Assembly: GCF_932526225.1 (NCBI RefSeq)
Contig: NC_064039.1
Coordinates: 10,682,139-10,746,138 of the forward strand
Source of the DNA: Nematostella vectensis
Lineage: Eukaryota; Cnidaria; Anthozoa; Actiniaria; Edwardsiidae
Length of the DNA stretch: 64,000 bases
Reading direction: 5' to 3'
Part shown: piece after piece, positions 37,101 to 38,877 of the stretch
Position numbering within the stretch: the first letter of the stretch is position 1
Layout of the letters: every line of letters begins with the position of its first letter
The notes under the pieces: generated by a model
Database searches by the model: none
Told to the model about the DNA's origin: nothing
What the model saw: the letters and a program-made list of their open reading frames with translations, nothing else
Translations under genes and position numbers: made by a program

Positions 37101-38877
37101 ATCCGCAAACTTGTCTAACTCGCTCTTGATCGAGTCGACCGCCCTGTTCGCAAAATGCTTGAGTGATTGGACGCGGGAACTCCGTGGGGGTTGGGAGGGT
37201 TTTAGAATAGGGACATTAATCTCAGGTATCGGGCCGTCGAGAATACTCTCCGACGTGTTGGACGGGGTAATGCGGGGTGGTCGTGGCAGCCCTTTGACAA
37301 GTTTGGGTAAAGGAACCCGTCGGGGTGGTGGTGGTGGTGACGTGCTGGTCAGCGCCCCGACGAGCTCGTCTCTCCGCATCCAGTAATATCTTGGGATACC
37401 CCGCTCCTTGGCGAGGGCTTTCAGATCTTTCACCTTCAGGTTCTCCATTTCTATCAAACCAGCCATGTCTTTAAACCACTTTTCAAAAGCTTTTTTAGAT
37501 GTGAAGCTGAGAGGCTAGCCCCCTCGAGCTCCCCCTAGGTGCGACACGTGATAAAGTGATTGACAGGTTCTTGACAAAGTGATTGACAGGTTTTCGACAA
37601 AGTGATTGACAGGTGGGCGTGGCCGTCACGTGACAAAGTGATTGACAGGTTCTTGACAAAGTGATTGACAGGTTTTCGACAAAGTGATTGACAGGTTTTT
37701 TACAAAATGATTGACAGGTGGGCGTGGCTATCACGTGACAAAGTGATTGACAGGTTCTTGACAAAGTGATTGACAGGTGGGCGTGGCTATCACGTGACAA
37801 AGTGATTGACAGGTTCTTGACAAAGTGATTGACAGGTGGGCGTGGTCGTGTTCGTGTGTGCAAGGAGTCTTGGGCAAACTCGCGCATGCGCAGGTCGCGA
37901 GGCTTGGCGGAGGTGTGCGGAGACTTTTGCGCCATTTTGGGATGAAATTTGGGGAGATCAAAAAGTTGCGCCAGCTGCGCCAAAACCCTACTACTTGGTG
38001 ACAAGGACTTAAATAATCCATGTGCATTTCACCCAAAATAACTGAATCACTTCAAATAACGATAATTTTTATCCTAATAGTGTAGAAATATATATATCTA
38101 GTAATCTATAGTGGTATAAATTCCTTTTTCGTGATTTCCATGAATTGGGAACCATGTGGTTTTTCATACAAGCCTTGTATTTGAAAATTCGATCCCGTTT
38201 TTCTGGGTGTTTGTCTACTCCAATTTTTTCAGACTTTTAGTATGTTATAGAGGAATACCTTCTGTGCATGAAACCGTTTAAAAACCTTGTGTTGCAATTA
38301 GTCCGATGTTGGCCCCCTTTTTGACCAAGACTGACTGGACTATTGGGGTTTCTAACATTTGAGCCAAATTCATTAATTCTAGGTGTATATTTTCTGTCAT
38401 AGAAACAAAAGTAAAAATTGAAGAAATGTGGATTGATAAGCATATAAGGTTACTTCTTTTAACCATATTTCTAACATTTTTCTTAAAATAACAATTATTT
38501 CAAATGAATAATTCACTCATAATAAATAATGAATAACTGAATTTCGTATACTTCTACTTACCAATACTTTCTTTCATACTGCCAATATAGAGCGAAAGAG
38601 CTTTTCTCACAAAAGCAGATGGTTGCCTGTGTCTTGTTTCGTAGTTGAATTCACAAATCTGAGAATGAAGATGGTAGTTGACACTCAGGCAGTTCGGCTC
38701 ATCTTGGCAGGCTTGAAAGCAGTCCCAGAATGTGTTTGAGATCAAACTTTTGAAAGTAAATCCCTGCAGATTGGACTCTGCGTCTGAGCTGACCGTTTCC
38801 CCGCATTTTTTAGACGCCCCTGTTCTTAGGTATAACAGAAAATACGCGAAGAGAAACACAGTCAGTTGAAAAGGCAT
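19129..38877 (-). CDS. Secreted PAN/apple plus F5/8C (discoidin)-like protein, three exons, Polinton in intron 1
   Basis: My model is exon 1 38877-38562, exon 2 20326-19956 and exon 3 19278-19129. Borders are GT-AG, phases are 1 then 0, and the total is exactly 279 codons. Exon 1 starts at the ATG before a signal-peptide-like run (MPFQLTVFLFAYFLLYLRTG) and encodes one PAN/apple-type module with the Cys pattern CFQACQDEPNC...C. Exon 2 (GGCVASQALGLKDGRI... to SFVEEAPGVPKVCELL) and exon 3 (VFPGNRDN... RYFRIVAKSC... LELYGC) make an F5/8C-like domain, a fold used in cell-surface and glycan binding. The product is about 278 aa and extracellular. The 17.4-kb Polinton occupies almost all of intron 1; without it the intron would be about 0.8 kb. 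An extra exon inside the intron cannot be excluded, but the phases join without one. The exon 2 donor at 19955 was chosen over a GT at 19974 because only it keeps the frame. Confidence 0.75.
20579..20585. repeat. Polinton target-site duplication, left
   Basis: TTGGTGA immediately before the left inverted repeat, matching 37995-38001. A 6-bp duplication is usual for Polintons; the seventh base is ambiguous because the element end may start with A (AGTAGTAGG). Confidence 0.9.
20586..21118. repeat. Left terminal inverted repeat with 59-bp subrepeats
   Basis: The outer ~140 bp matches the right end in reverse at roughly 90% by eye. It contains the palindrome-rich GGCGCAGCTGGCGCAA and CTGCGCATGCGC. 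The inner part is about six 59-bp subrepeats, each with CACGTG (20752, 20811, 20870, 20929, 20988, 21047, 21083) and CACCTGTCAATCA. The inner border is a GGGGGAGCTCGAGGGGGCTA motif shared with the right repeat. Confidence 0.9.
21124..21132 (+). promoter_or_regulatory. TCTAAAGAC box before the TM-protein gene
   Basis: A variant of the element's promoter box, 19 nt before the ATG at 21152. It sits directly at the inner edge of the left inverted repeat. Confidence 0.5.
21152..21439 (+). CDS. Small single-pass membrane protein
   Basis: 95 aa. The frame is open further left to 20984, but that extension only translates the inverted-repeat subrepeats; the ATG at 21152 lies at the standard distance from the promoter box. 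Features: an N-terminal hydrophilic part, a Cys cluster (HCCCDADYYEDSEYG, residues 35-50), one membrane segment (FVAGAATIVLGVLAMLVSM, about 57-75) and a basic cytosol-type tail. I do not recognise the family. It is the first gene of the left-arm cassette, with the SAP-like gene 200 bp downstream. A role in entry, exit or membrane anchoring would be a guess. Confidence 0.65.
   Translation: MTLKTEVKIKNDAATAGGCSVLEVNVSNTADAEPEHCCCDADYYEDSEYGSFDPVGFVAGAATIVLGVLAMLVSMPRCGEKRWVRYQSTDVVRRL
21496..21518. repeat. Internal copy of the inverted-repeat border motif
   Basis: AGGGAGCTCGGGGGGATAGCC between the first two left-arm genes repeats the inner border motif of the terminal repeats (21098-21118 and 37512-37535). 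Related GGCTAGCC/CTCGAGC words occur at 29551-29570, 29711-29732 and 30652-30672. Confidence 0.6.
21608..21616 (+). promoter_or_regulatory. TTTAAAGAC box before the SAP-like gene
   Basis: Exact consensus box, 22 nt before the ATG at 21639. Confidence 0.6.
21639..22325 (+). CDS. SAP-like protein with degenerate ankyrin unit and WHPDRF tail
   Basis: 228 aa. Residues about 40-78 (LRYLAYNIGLKNFGKQGRAK...) resemble a SAP/Rho-N helix-turn-helix that binds nucleic acid. Residues about 110-130 (CAAILHRSDVIMSCLRLGAT) look like one degenerate ankyrin repeat. The C-terminus has a tandem duplication of an acidic Trp-rich motif: RRSDRFRNWCLDEDERRALK, then WHPDRFWDWCLDEDEKRTLE. The second copy is nearly the same as the C-terminus of the ankyrin gene two genes downstream (23448-24272). 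From memory, a similar tail ends many ankyrin proteins of large DNA viruses; I cannot check this here. Near the N-terminus CGVCGSAC could bind zinc. Function unknown; nuclear or regulatory is inference. Confidence 0.75.
   Translation: MFHLLGFLMRKPEEDRGGICGVCGSACDPGQALDEIRGLGEGGLSGLDVSRLRYLAYNIGLKNFGKQGRAKLVERITESLDRSRDAYVLTSLGEVRSCVRDIVNDWRTRDFNWCLHCAAILHRSDVIMSCLRLGATNLKWISWLATRSDTPGDARVVHEVRFKGLEAELLQAARRSDRFRNWCLDEDERRALKELEDELIQVTWHPDRFWDWCLDEDEKRTLEECFAR
22374..22382 (+). promoter_or_regulatory. TTTAAAGAC box before the TFIIB-like gene
   Basis: Part of a longer conserved block GAAAAGTGGTTTAAAGAC, 17 nt before the ATG at 22400. Confidence 0.65.
22400..23326 (+). CDS. TFIIB-like transcription initiation factor
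   Basis: 308 aa, the usual TFIIB length. Residues 64-82 form a zinc ribbon (C64-x-H66, C78-x2-C81; CNHDDLVTEDGVTSCLECG). Residues 94-112 (EWGFYGHSDGKRSSNPSRV) match the TFIIB B-reader/linker pattern of EW followed by PSRV. Two cyclin folds follow, at about 132-203 (AIVFACIYYAYKMSGKCQTP) and 213-303 (PQSFAVALTYYWVRLKGVDI, then a helix-turn-helix-like GVSELTISRKAREVA). TFIIB bridges TBP and RNA polymerase II, so this protein could direct host polymerase to the element's own TTTAAA boxes (inference). The N-terminal 60 aa are element-specific and include GPAPEINVPTLMP, also seen in the element's polymerase. TFIIB homologues are known in large nucleocytoplasmic DNA viruses; I do not know one as a standard Polinton gene. 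Confidence 0.88.
   Translation: MEERTVERTVEDRSPPPYNIPGGPAPEINVPTLMPEFALFDRALTEYETSRASLGDEDSSNTLCNHDDLVTEDGVTSCLECGEQMQRVIAHEREWGFYGHSDGKRSSNPSRVQVRRSEDRNIDKDVENMGFSGVIVAKANEIYTQVTKGQIFRGDPRKAIVFACIYYAYKMSGKCQTPKTLMETFGLSRKSCLKGLKIFSINAPKDYLLHGTSPTVVDHIRDVMDRFSASPAQKGEVVQLYYRSKNRSSELNRARPQSFAVALTYYWVRLKGVDITLKKFSERTGVSELTISRKAREVATVLGTPGVV
23422..23430 (+). promoter_or_regulatory. TTTAAAGAC box before the ankyrin gene
   Basis: Within AAAAAAGTGGTTTAAAGACG, 17 nt before the ATG at 23448; near-identical to the block before the TFIIB-like gene. Confidence 0.65.
23448..24272 (+). CDS. Ankyrin-repeat protein with WHPDRF tail
   Basis: 274 aa. About six to seven ankyrin repeats span residues 20-220, of the type AAMNGHTEIVKMCCESGACDF with WGATDF linkers. 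I associate this style of repeat with ankyrin families of large DNA viruses (memory, not checked). The last 30 residues (LEDELMPVAWHPDRFWDWCM...) are homologous to the tail of the SAP-like protein upstream. Viral ankyrin proteins often recruit host ubiquitin ligases through a C-terminal tail; whether this tail does so is inference. The GC content of the gene is visibly higher than the host flanks. Confidence 0.85.
   Translation: MDMQSAGSLTNLTVEDQAATLARWGAADFDAVMERAAWEGCVETVRLCKSWGATDFEKPMVRAAMNGHTEIVKMCCESGACDFVYPASMAAKGGHVEVLKVMGEYCADGGEAMTEAMGAAAAEGQVGVVELLIDLGADVDVGWATAEAAYNGHVEVLKLLRENFSEFDPDYAITPATESGNLEIVRLCLEWGATDLIVHMNYARFWGLHEIVAVLRAAWRWGLVHEELPERLHKVRFRRKLEDELMPVAWHPDRFWDWCMDEQEKEMLGECFAR
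24321..24329 (+). promoter_or_regulatory. TTTAAGGAC box before the zinc-repeat gene
   Basis: One-base variant of the box, 18 nt before the ATG at 24348. The block from GAAAAGTG through the first codons matches the polymerase gene's 5' end. Confidence 0.6.
24348..24677 (+). CDS. CxH/CxxC zinc-repeat protein
   Basis: 109 aa from the ATG at 24348. An ATG at 24330 is also in frame but overlaps the promoter box. After a 20-aa leader come about five units of 18-20 aa with pattern C-x-H-x(6-8)-C-x2-C, for example ICPHNRRKTRCRECNGG and ICEHNRQKHHCRTCNGN, each able to hold one zinc ion. Such arrays are basic and may bind nucleic acid; I have seen similar repeats in large-virus and protist proteins (memory). 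The first codons (MENQTVKD) copy those of the element's polymerase (MENLKVKD). It is the last plus-strand left-arm gene; 200 bp separate its stop from the converging 26391-24877 gene. Confidence 0.8.
   Translation: MENQTVKDPKVSPVKRTTDYKCLHGRVKYYCKDCHGSQICPHNRRKTRCRECNGGSICEHRRARYVCKDCKGKGMCEHGKQRPFCKLCGGSQICEHNRQKHHCRTCNGN
24877..26391 (-). CDS. Polinton-associated protein with C-terminal membrane anchor
   Basis: About 504 aa from the ATG at 26391; an ATG at 26403 (508 aa) is possible but lies too close to the upstream TTTAAAAAC box at 26412-26420. A soluble N-terminal region has a Cys-containing segment (ALNFAMFCATAGCGV, about residue 162). A Lys/Pro/Thr-rich linker precedes a final hydrophobic segment (TITAFTAGLAWYLF) ending in Arg. 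I recognise it as a protein that recurs next to capsid genes in invertebrate Polintons, from memory, but its function is unknown. It is the most downstream gene of the minus-strand virion-type cluster. A virion surface or scaffold role is inference. Confidence 0.7.
   Translation of the reverse strand: MKFTEFVKRYPYYSRFRFSAGEHGNVQFVFNGDEYDPFDKNGNLVKTLYHFPGNSWKPENIQDFLVADDTQAYKETIQQLFGFPKQYRLDARAEYKILPWDENPTRNNYVSFDVFITPELKTHFVFRDIFTDSELVFRTAKEASRWLDAPNLSYWSQALNFAMFCATAGCGVTRDMIDDSQVGSFYRFHIIFTIRRILNELQCPLPKDRLFSWNKNFYSEAAYQKLRTEFRTGSDFRFLGPINHGLGNVYNYDYHGLSSSNDKYKPYGTIDQLHDEWDAAKSDHEHMNHFEIEYLKDLRTGFQYEWFFPEKSLGLTKAGLSRINQSIEAFVYCILGAQVQTRSSIVGDSGSAQETKQVFTKLFESAVVENSISKSIQRYQFALQQARQKLDLAFALGCWLSPSYLVINNNTSIAGYNNKLQKATTDMKLGLNPINNEIKTIPKHNMGHSKIVLPHTESVTAHKPEPEAKTNPKPDVIKPTDTQHENNLVTITAFTAGLAWYLFR
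26482..27087 (-). CDS. Glycine-rich membrane and coiled-coil protein
   Basis: 201 aa. The N-terminal third is charged. Residues about 55-110 are hydrophobic and Gly/Val-rich (LSVVLGLLSVILGSSGLG, GIVVGVPLGALAGVFGLT), enough for two membrane segments. Residues 110-201 are a Lys/Glu-rich helical region (KISDEEFSLILNELDKFEAL). It recurs in cnidarian Polinton clusters as far as I remember. A CTTAAAGAA box lies 23 nt before the ATG, and the neighbour at 27115 is 28 bp upstream. It may act on membranes during entry or assembly; not testable from sequence. Confidence 0.65.
   Translation of the reverse strand: MEEYNSIYPNVPRGVSPSGDNFRLQKTHDVLGSLEQEVKHYENVRKKYKRGQSVFSKLSVVLGLLSVILGSSGLGTSLSGFGIVVGVPLGALAGVFGLTSVGCAAVSKRLSQKVSKHDQTAAMAKAKVNSIRDLVSKAFKDNKISDEEFSLILNELDKFEALKLQIRQKSVREDEKNVNITKLRETVREEILKDLASRPAR
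27111..27119 (-). promoter_or_regulatory. CTTAAAGAA box before the 201-aa gene
   Basis: Weak variant of the late-type box, 23 nt before the ATG at 27087; it overlaps the 3' end of the next gene upstream. Confidence 0.4.
27115..27738 (-). CDS. Possible minor capsid (penton-like) protein
   Basis: 207 aa, predicted mostly beta. The C-terminal segment (YVSSLRLSIKGGDGNTIERG, then YPIRLILEI) has the strand-loop-strand signature I associate with the terminal strands of jelly-roll minor capsid proteins, and its position near the major capsid and ATPase genes fits. No catalytic motif is visible. The ATG is 3 nt after the stop of the upstream 340-aa gene, and its TTTAAAAGG box lies within that gene's end. 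It could instead be a tail or spike protein; a structure prediction would decide. Confidence 0.5.
   Translation of the reverse strand: MVLLYIEGNVGDFTVYLEHPIEKPRFIALRGCAFHNRCNSLSSEGTVSDGENIILRIPAGRHTVETLKRQIDEGLRLGEKPISIRDSSLEVHRNVVLNEPLACLLGLKTRELEANTRHEIKMIGHEAIFIHCDLVNASDSLQQGAPSQILASVELDEGKIYLNPSDPVRVSTTSVGYVSSLRLSIKGGDGNTIERGLYPIRLILEIT
27742..28764 (-). CDS. Acidic coiled-coil protein with two C-terminal membrane segments
   Basis: 340 aa. The N-terminal 150 residues are acidic. Residues about 150-240 are strongly charged and heptad-like (REEEERNTEQMRKNNEERSE), a long coiled coil. Two hydrophobic stretches follow: TTVAVVTAVGVVIGVIVSNL (about 245-265) and WLLIVAVVLYFVERF (about 318-333). 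An amphipathic GKKLGEILPGMVGAIASFIF segment lies between them, and the tail is basic (KRRRKS). I recall this C-terminal block as conserved in cnidarian Polintons. A membrane-active virion protein is plausible but inferred. Confidence 0.7.
   Translation of the reverse strand: MDIDFDPTTEEGREDLNTTVDEEYDSLLPNDDEGVEPWIKRISTRFGRATSHVIGRLRDLWKTRNPGKAVPEYMELQNMGGSSSTDALRVDLLLSKYPDLDENLVQISTDERGKQFISFYSARKGGWTRPERLYNEDRTVRKSVDDKIRSGKYKQIQIQLDELDATGNTLREEEERNTEQMRKNNEERSETTNQERLRVIDRKNEELSERNSVIDETLEENQLERENLEERMSLKDRVKAIFKKYGFTTVAVVTAVGVVIGVIVSNLKTGLTSVAKGVGDGLKTIGKKLGEILPGMVGAIASFIFRTAGEVVGFLAKNAWLLIVAVVLYFVERFKRRRKS
28790..28798 (-). promoter_or_regulatory. CTTAAAGAT box before the 340-aa gene
   Basis: Late-type variant box; 25 nt before the ATG at 28764. 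Confidence 0.55.
28809..29225 (-). CDS. Small two-membrane-segment protein
   Basis: 138 aa. An N-terminal hydrophobic segment (IAFMIGGAILNATAFVGGSY) is followed by a charged helix (KALEKYQQAMGDWQKKRQEY) and a second hydrophobic segment at the C-terminus (AYVGGGMLALGYVASRWI). The middle LSDYYRPSSNQK motif recurs in homologues next to other Polinton capsid genes, as far as I recall. Part of the minus-strand virion-type cluster; function unknown. Confidence 0.65.
   Translation of the reverse strand: MASIAFMIGGAILNATAFVGGSYLARYLSSDATHVDKEKIRHDKALEKYQQAMGDWQKKRQEYQDWLGEEYNNKLRADQNDKETDQAFKLYAQTHPDFDLKEPELSDYYRPSSNQKMGEMAYVGGGMLALGYVASRWI
29245..29253 (-). promoter_or_regulatory. CTTAAAGAT box before the 138-aa gene
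   Basis: 19 nt before the ATG at 29225, within GCGACTTAAAGATC. Confidence 0.55.
29258..29482 (-). CDS. Small membrane protein, 74 aa
   Basis: 74 aa with two hydrophobic stretches (AVIIGLAAGMGYVAKKAM and YAKWVAVLSGSMYL) separated by a short polar loop. Too short to assign by motif. It is accepted as a gene because it has its own TTTAAAGAT box and sits tightly packed between two genes of the same cluster. Confidence 0.6.
   Translation of the reverse strand: MSTENKLVKTITDSAVIIGLAAGMGYVAKKAMKESFISDPSSSVTNYAKWVAVLSGSMYLKDYLETQKILPKAL
29509..29517 (-). promoter_or_regulatory. TTTAAAGAT box before the 74-aa gene
   Basis: GTGATTTAAAGATT, 26 nt before the ATG at 29482. Confidence 0.6.
29518..29952 (-). 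CDS. Lys/Ala-rich single-pass membrane protein
   Basis: 144 aa. A charged N-terminus (PPRKKSAAKEKDPIK) leads to an Ala/Glu/Arg-rich helix, one membrane segment (LSFTTVLALVGIGLTALDMY, about 87-107) and a short tail. Two stretches of the gene (29551-29570 and 29711-29732) contain the element's dispersed palindromic GAGGCTAGCC/CTCGAGC motif, which here encodes AARGASLP and EGAREASLSD. The repeat has thus invaded or been tolerated in coding sequence. Function unknown. Confidence 0.6.
   Translation of the reverse strand: MSDENQEVEQITKDPPPRKKSAAKEKDPIKVASGKRVAEYNRRCREALAREMKREAEASSEDAARAETPHQEGAREASLSDAWIPELSFTTVLALVGIGLTALDMYMRFYKKTPKINANETETFERPAARGASLPNATPKIGML
29977..29985 (-). promoter_or_regulatory. 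TTTAAAGAT box before the 144-aa gene
   Basis: TGTGATTTAAAGATTC, 24 nt before the ATG at 29952. Confidence 0.6.
29996..30118. repeat. 22-bp tandem repeat at a gene 3' end
   Basis: About five units of GTGCTCAAGAGCTTGCTCAG plus GT (22 bp), partly shortened at the right end. They lie between the 144-aa gene's promoter box and the last codons of the next gene upstream (stop at 30085). On the minus strand each unit reads EQALEHT-like peptide then a stop, so the repeat may have grown out of that gene's C-terminus. Confidence 0.9.
30085..30612 (-). CDS. Polinton cluster protein, 175 aa, unrecognised
   Basis: 175 aa from the ATG at 30612. The frame is open for 21 more codons, but the TTTAAAAAC box at 30637-30645 lies inside that extension, so the inner ATG (24 nt after the box) is preferred. 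The N-terminus is acidic (IEDYMEEEPKSKG); the rest is predicted helical (VTDGLVESALQVVSQVISYV, LLVLKGGRMVALASGLFRVA). No motif assigns a function. It lies between the packaging ATPase and small membrane-protein genes, so a virion or assembly role is likely by position only. The C-terminus runs into the 22-bp repeat. Confidence 0.6.
   Translation of the reverse strand: MASIEDYMEEEPKSKGSSKGEPLEDDVEVKRESLAILASLGTTKEFLGVDMSLGDIKKLPAKDVEKYFVRYQTVLGKQVTDGLVESALQVVSQVISYVVPVDDTEALSKDLQNDELVKRELSNFAGLLVLKGGRMVALASGLFRVAKHVKLTPSQETSNKLQEVPSTTEQTLEHN
30637..30645 (-). promoter_or_regulatory. TTTAAAAAC box before the 175-aa gene
   Basis: GGTTTAAAAACATCTT, nearly identical to the box before the 504-aa gene (26412-26420, GATTTAAAAACATCTT). 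These two genes share a third box variant. Confidence 0.5.
30672..31298 (-). CDS. A32-like DNA-packaging ATPase
   Basis: 208 aa from the ATG at 31298; seven upstream codons begin only at a TTG. Walker A is GPTNCGKT (residues 16-23), Walker B is TLLVLDDC, and a downstream VLTQQ motif supplies the sensor glutamine. This matches the FtsK/HerA-related packaging ATPases of Polintons and related viruses (A32 family). Its role is pumping element DNA into capsids. It lies directly downstream of the major capsid gene on the same strand, the usual morphogenesis pairing. A weak TTAAAAAGG box is 23 nt before the ATG. Length is normal for the family and no key residue is missing. Confidence 0.9.
   Translation of the reverse strand: MEELREKVPFHCIITGPTNCGKTKYLTEQLRGPFRHVFEYIVLICPTYAKNKSYRRFAHGDKRFLVLSPDASNTDEINELLTDCAVLFSGTNTLLVLDDCAVSKDLKQRSNKFINLAFSGRHEGLSVWVLTQQLTSIAKPFRDNVACVVTFHNPSQIGTKTLFEDYGGDLDVETRRKFVELLKTEKYSRLCFCLRHPFQRYLEIPATR
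31327..32565 (-). CDS. Probable major capsid protein (double jelly-roll)
   Basis: 412 aa. The start is the ATG at 32565, 25 nt after a TTTAAAGAT box. The N-terminus (FNPSSASPGETLYINIPKL, then VVIVPGSVSLLFDLNVTG) and the mid-region (RLKILFGGETLQDTQRYDLF) have the beta-rich layout of Polinton major capsid proteins, and the position beside the packaging ATPase agrees. It is shorter than the ~500-650 aa I expect for many Polinton or adintovirus capsids, so shortened loops are likely. I assign the double jelly-roll from family resemblance and context, not from a structure. The gene is divergent from the integrase, with only 33 bp between the two start codons. Confidence 0.75.
   Translation of the reverse strand: MAQAISEKINPNRIPREPFGLKAESSLNRITFNPSSASPGETLYINIPKLAENVVIVPGSVSLLFDLNVTGHANNTLVNNVGRNLVSRLKILFGGETLQDTQRYDLFQTYHDLYLQAEDREDRIKQGISSENMRKLRTNAGDKATSDAKEVALAAVHNTKYCIPLDHPILGEHGVFYPKALPHPLIFEITLAPVSDVVVYADTVKTPTYTITNLELEYACISSEYLAREALSAYQVGRGFFYENVILHKTFTISKPNDGVINEHINLPRRSMTGILCLFTESYTGGARDSEKFVNPSITSININVDGMPNRLYSKGMTPPDLWESVKKRFGREGVKQKDFYANNKFALWVDLRAHPDNSIHGGGLVLNNTRDGVKLEMKRKVGGTGNITCYMFVVADALMEVMNSNLRAIMY
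32591..32599 (-). promoter_or_regulatory. TTTAAAGAT box of the capsid gene, overlapping the integrase start
   Basis: The box ends on the first base of the integrase ATG (32599). A TTTTAAGAA at about 32573-32581 on the plus strand may serve the integrase. The 33-bp gap is thus a very compact bidirectional promoter. Confidence 0.5.
32599..33591 (+). CDS. Retroviral-type DDE integrase (Polinton INT)
   Basis: 330 aa. The catalytic triad is visible: D75 (HQADLLF), D137 (VIVDPGTEF) and E172 (FVERANRTL), with about 34 residues between the last two. The N-terminal region (YYSTDGYWKGYSAISKLASV) is the helical lead typical of Polinton integrases rather than a classical HHCC finger. A C-terminal basic/beta region (VSVGQPVLYYLSEDAPRRSF) resembles an SH3-like DNA-binding fold. 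It joins the element ends to target DNA and generates the short duplication seen at the flanks. Its 3' end overlaps the end of the convergent polymerase gene by 52 bp. Confidence 0.93.
   Translation: MSNESRLSKIYYSTDGYWKGYSAISKLASVAKVSEGEAKRWLEKQALWQIYLPAPKYVPRPHWTVNKPNQIHQADLLFMPHDNVGRKTYRYALVVIDIASRYKDAEALTTKDSSGIAKGFEKIYSRKLKWPHTVIVDPGTEFRGEVTKIMKKKGVTIQRSEAGNHRAQAFVERANRTLAERLFSHQYAQEMISDDRSRVWVKRLPDVLKTLNSQPIRITGKEPAKSIGLKEVDIDPPTYKRPVGLDEVRLPPGVRVRYLLAPGEEEGGERRRATDPIWRLKVFDLSRSVVSVGQPVLYYLSEDAPRRSFVREELQVVPEDTEPPPNSVLK
33540..37448 (-). CDS. Protein-primed family B DNA polymerase (Polinton PolB)
   Basis: About 1302 aa from the ATG at 37448; the in-frame ATG at 37466 (1308 aa, numbering used here) abuts the TTTAAAGAC box. 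N-terminal SAP/Rho-N-like helices (8-40), a Pro-rich linker and GPIPEINVPILKP (78-90) come first. Then a zinc-finger-like CCRC...H...CC (438-459), Exo I DFE (498-500), an endonuclease VII-like Cys/His insert CHIC...DHCHLTGKYRGAAHNACN (598-629), Exo II HNLSGYDSH (643-651), Exo III LYLESDVLLLADVF (803-816), polymerase A LDANNLYG (903-910), B KLMNNSVFGKT (1038-1048), C TDTDS (1137-1141) and KLYSY (1206-1210). All exonuclease and polymerase aspartates are present, so it should replicate the element using a terminal protein primer. Confidence 0.95.
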   Translation of the reverse strand: MENLKVKDLKALAKERGIPRYYWMRRDELVGALTSTSPPPPPRRVPLPKLVKGLPRPPRITPSNTSESILDGPIPEINVPILKPSQPPRSSRVQSLKHFANRAVDSIKSELDKFADWILSYVPEPIKKTVKEAADKRVERLKERIKRLHEEVEDRFTPKEQQTALKGYLKTHGIAGQRGYDPKTFIARIKPKVLELISRQKKPIKVKFIFTCGFIKEDPATAQIEEELGYFHTEKPEIVTESTDLSDLFDTMTNYLLGLVELFQKQGSGWQFDQVEYFDINIDPFEPLSGSSYIPLPPKLASKKAIINVKNENDHECFKWAVTSAVYPREKDPQRFSKQMIENSEKFDWSGIEFPVSLKQIDKFEKQNQYTVNVFGYETKIYPLRISEKDPDNAINLLLISDDETNHYCWIKNMMRLVSTQIDEFHHTRFLCCRCLNSFRCKQSLEKHSECCGNHEAVGIEMPKIDKDGNLPHIKFKNYNRKMRVPFVVYADFESFTENIDTCSPDGSKSFTKQYQKHKPSGFCYLIKCFDGDISPPELVRYTAESPDEDIPQLFVESLESDIKKIYDKFRFPKKVKMTPKDKIVYNDATHCHICEGGLGEDKVLDHCHLTGKYRGAAHNACNLDHKIPKFFPVIFHNLSGYDSHLFIKNLGTSEGKINCIPNNEEKYISFTKQIVVDSFTNKEGNKIDVKRDIRFIDSFRFMSASLDSLVGNMSRECFKNMAKYYEGEELQLLLRKGVFPYDWFDGFSKLGATQLPQREAFHSKLNDTDISEEDHLHARRVWEVFGMGTMRDYHNLYLESDVLLLADVFENFRDVCLKNYGLDPAWYYTAPGLAWDAALKTTKVRLELLTDYDMLLMIEKGIRGGVSMISNRHGEANNPYMKEYDPNLPTKYITYLDANNLYGWAMSNPLPTHGFRWMGDQELSGWRDRPCILEVDLEYPHHLHDLHNDYPLAPESIGLGNVDKLVPNLNDKTKYVIHHETLRLYVSFGLKVTKIHRGVTFEESAWLEPYIDLNTDLRAKATNDFEKDFFKLMNNSVFGKTMENIRNRVDIRLVTDEKQAKKLISKPNYQHRTIFCENLAAIHMKKTKLIFNKPVYLGMSILDLSKTLMYDFHYNFVKPKYGEDAKLLFTDTDSLMYEIETKDFYKDISGDVRSMFDTSNFPKGHPSGIEVGVNKKVIGMFKDEAGGQQITEFVGLRAKLYSYKMDEGKEEKKCKGVKRAVVKKSIGFDDYKDCLFGKKPQMRLMNVIRSHKHDVYTETVNKVALSHEDDKRVICDDGIHTFAHGHFRTLLGGGSVSSGTT
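37467..37475 (-). promoter_or_regulatory. TTTAAAGAC box before the polymerase gene
   Basis: AAAAGTGGTTTAAAGACATG at the inner side of the right inverted repeat; 18 nt to the ATG at 37448. Same block as at the TFIIB-like, ankyrin and zinc-repeat genes. Confidence 0.65.
37513..37994. repeat. Right terminal inverted repeat
   Basis: Inverted copy of the left repeat, about 50 bp shorter because it carries fewer and irregular CACGTG/GTGATTGACAGGT subrepeats (CACGTG near 37543, 37629, 37732 and 37792). The outer 140 bp differs from the left end at a dozen or so positions, including small indels. It begins with the GGCTAGCCCCCTCGAGCTCC border motif. Confidence 0.9.
37995..38001. repeat. Polinton target-site duplication, right
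   Basis: TTGGTGA directly after CCTACTAC, identical to 20579-20585. Confidence 0.9.
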
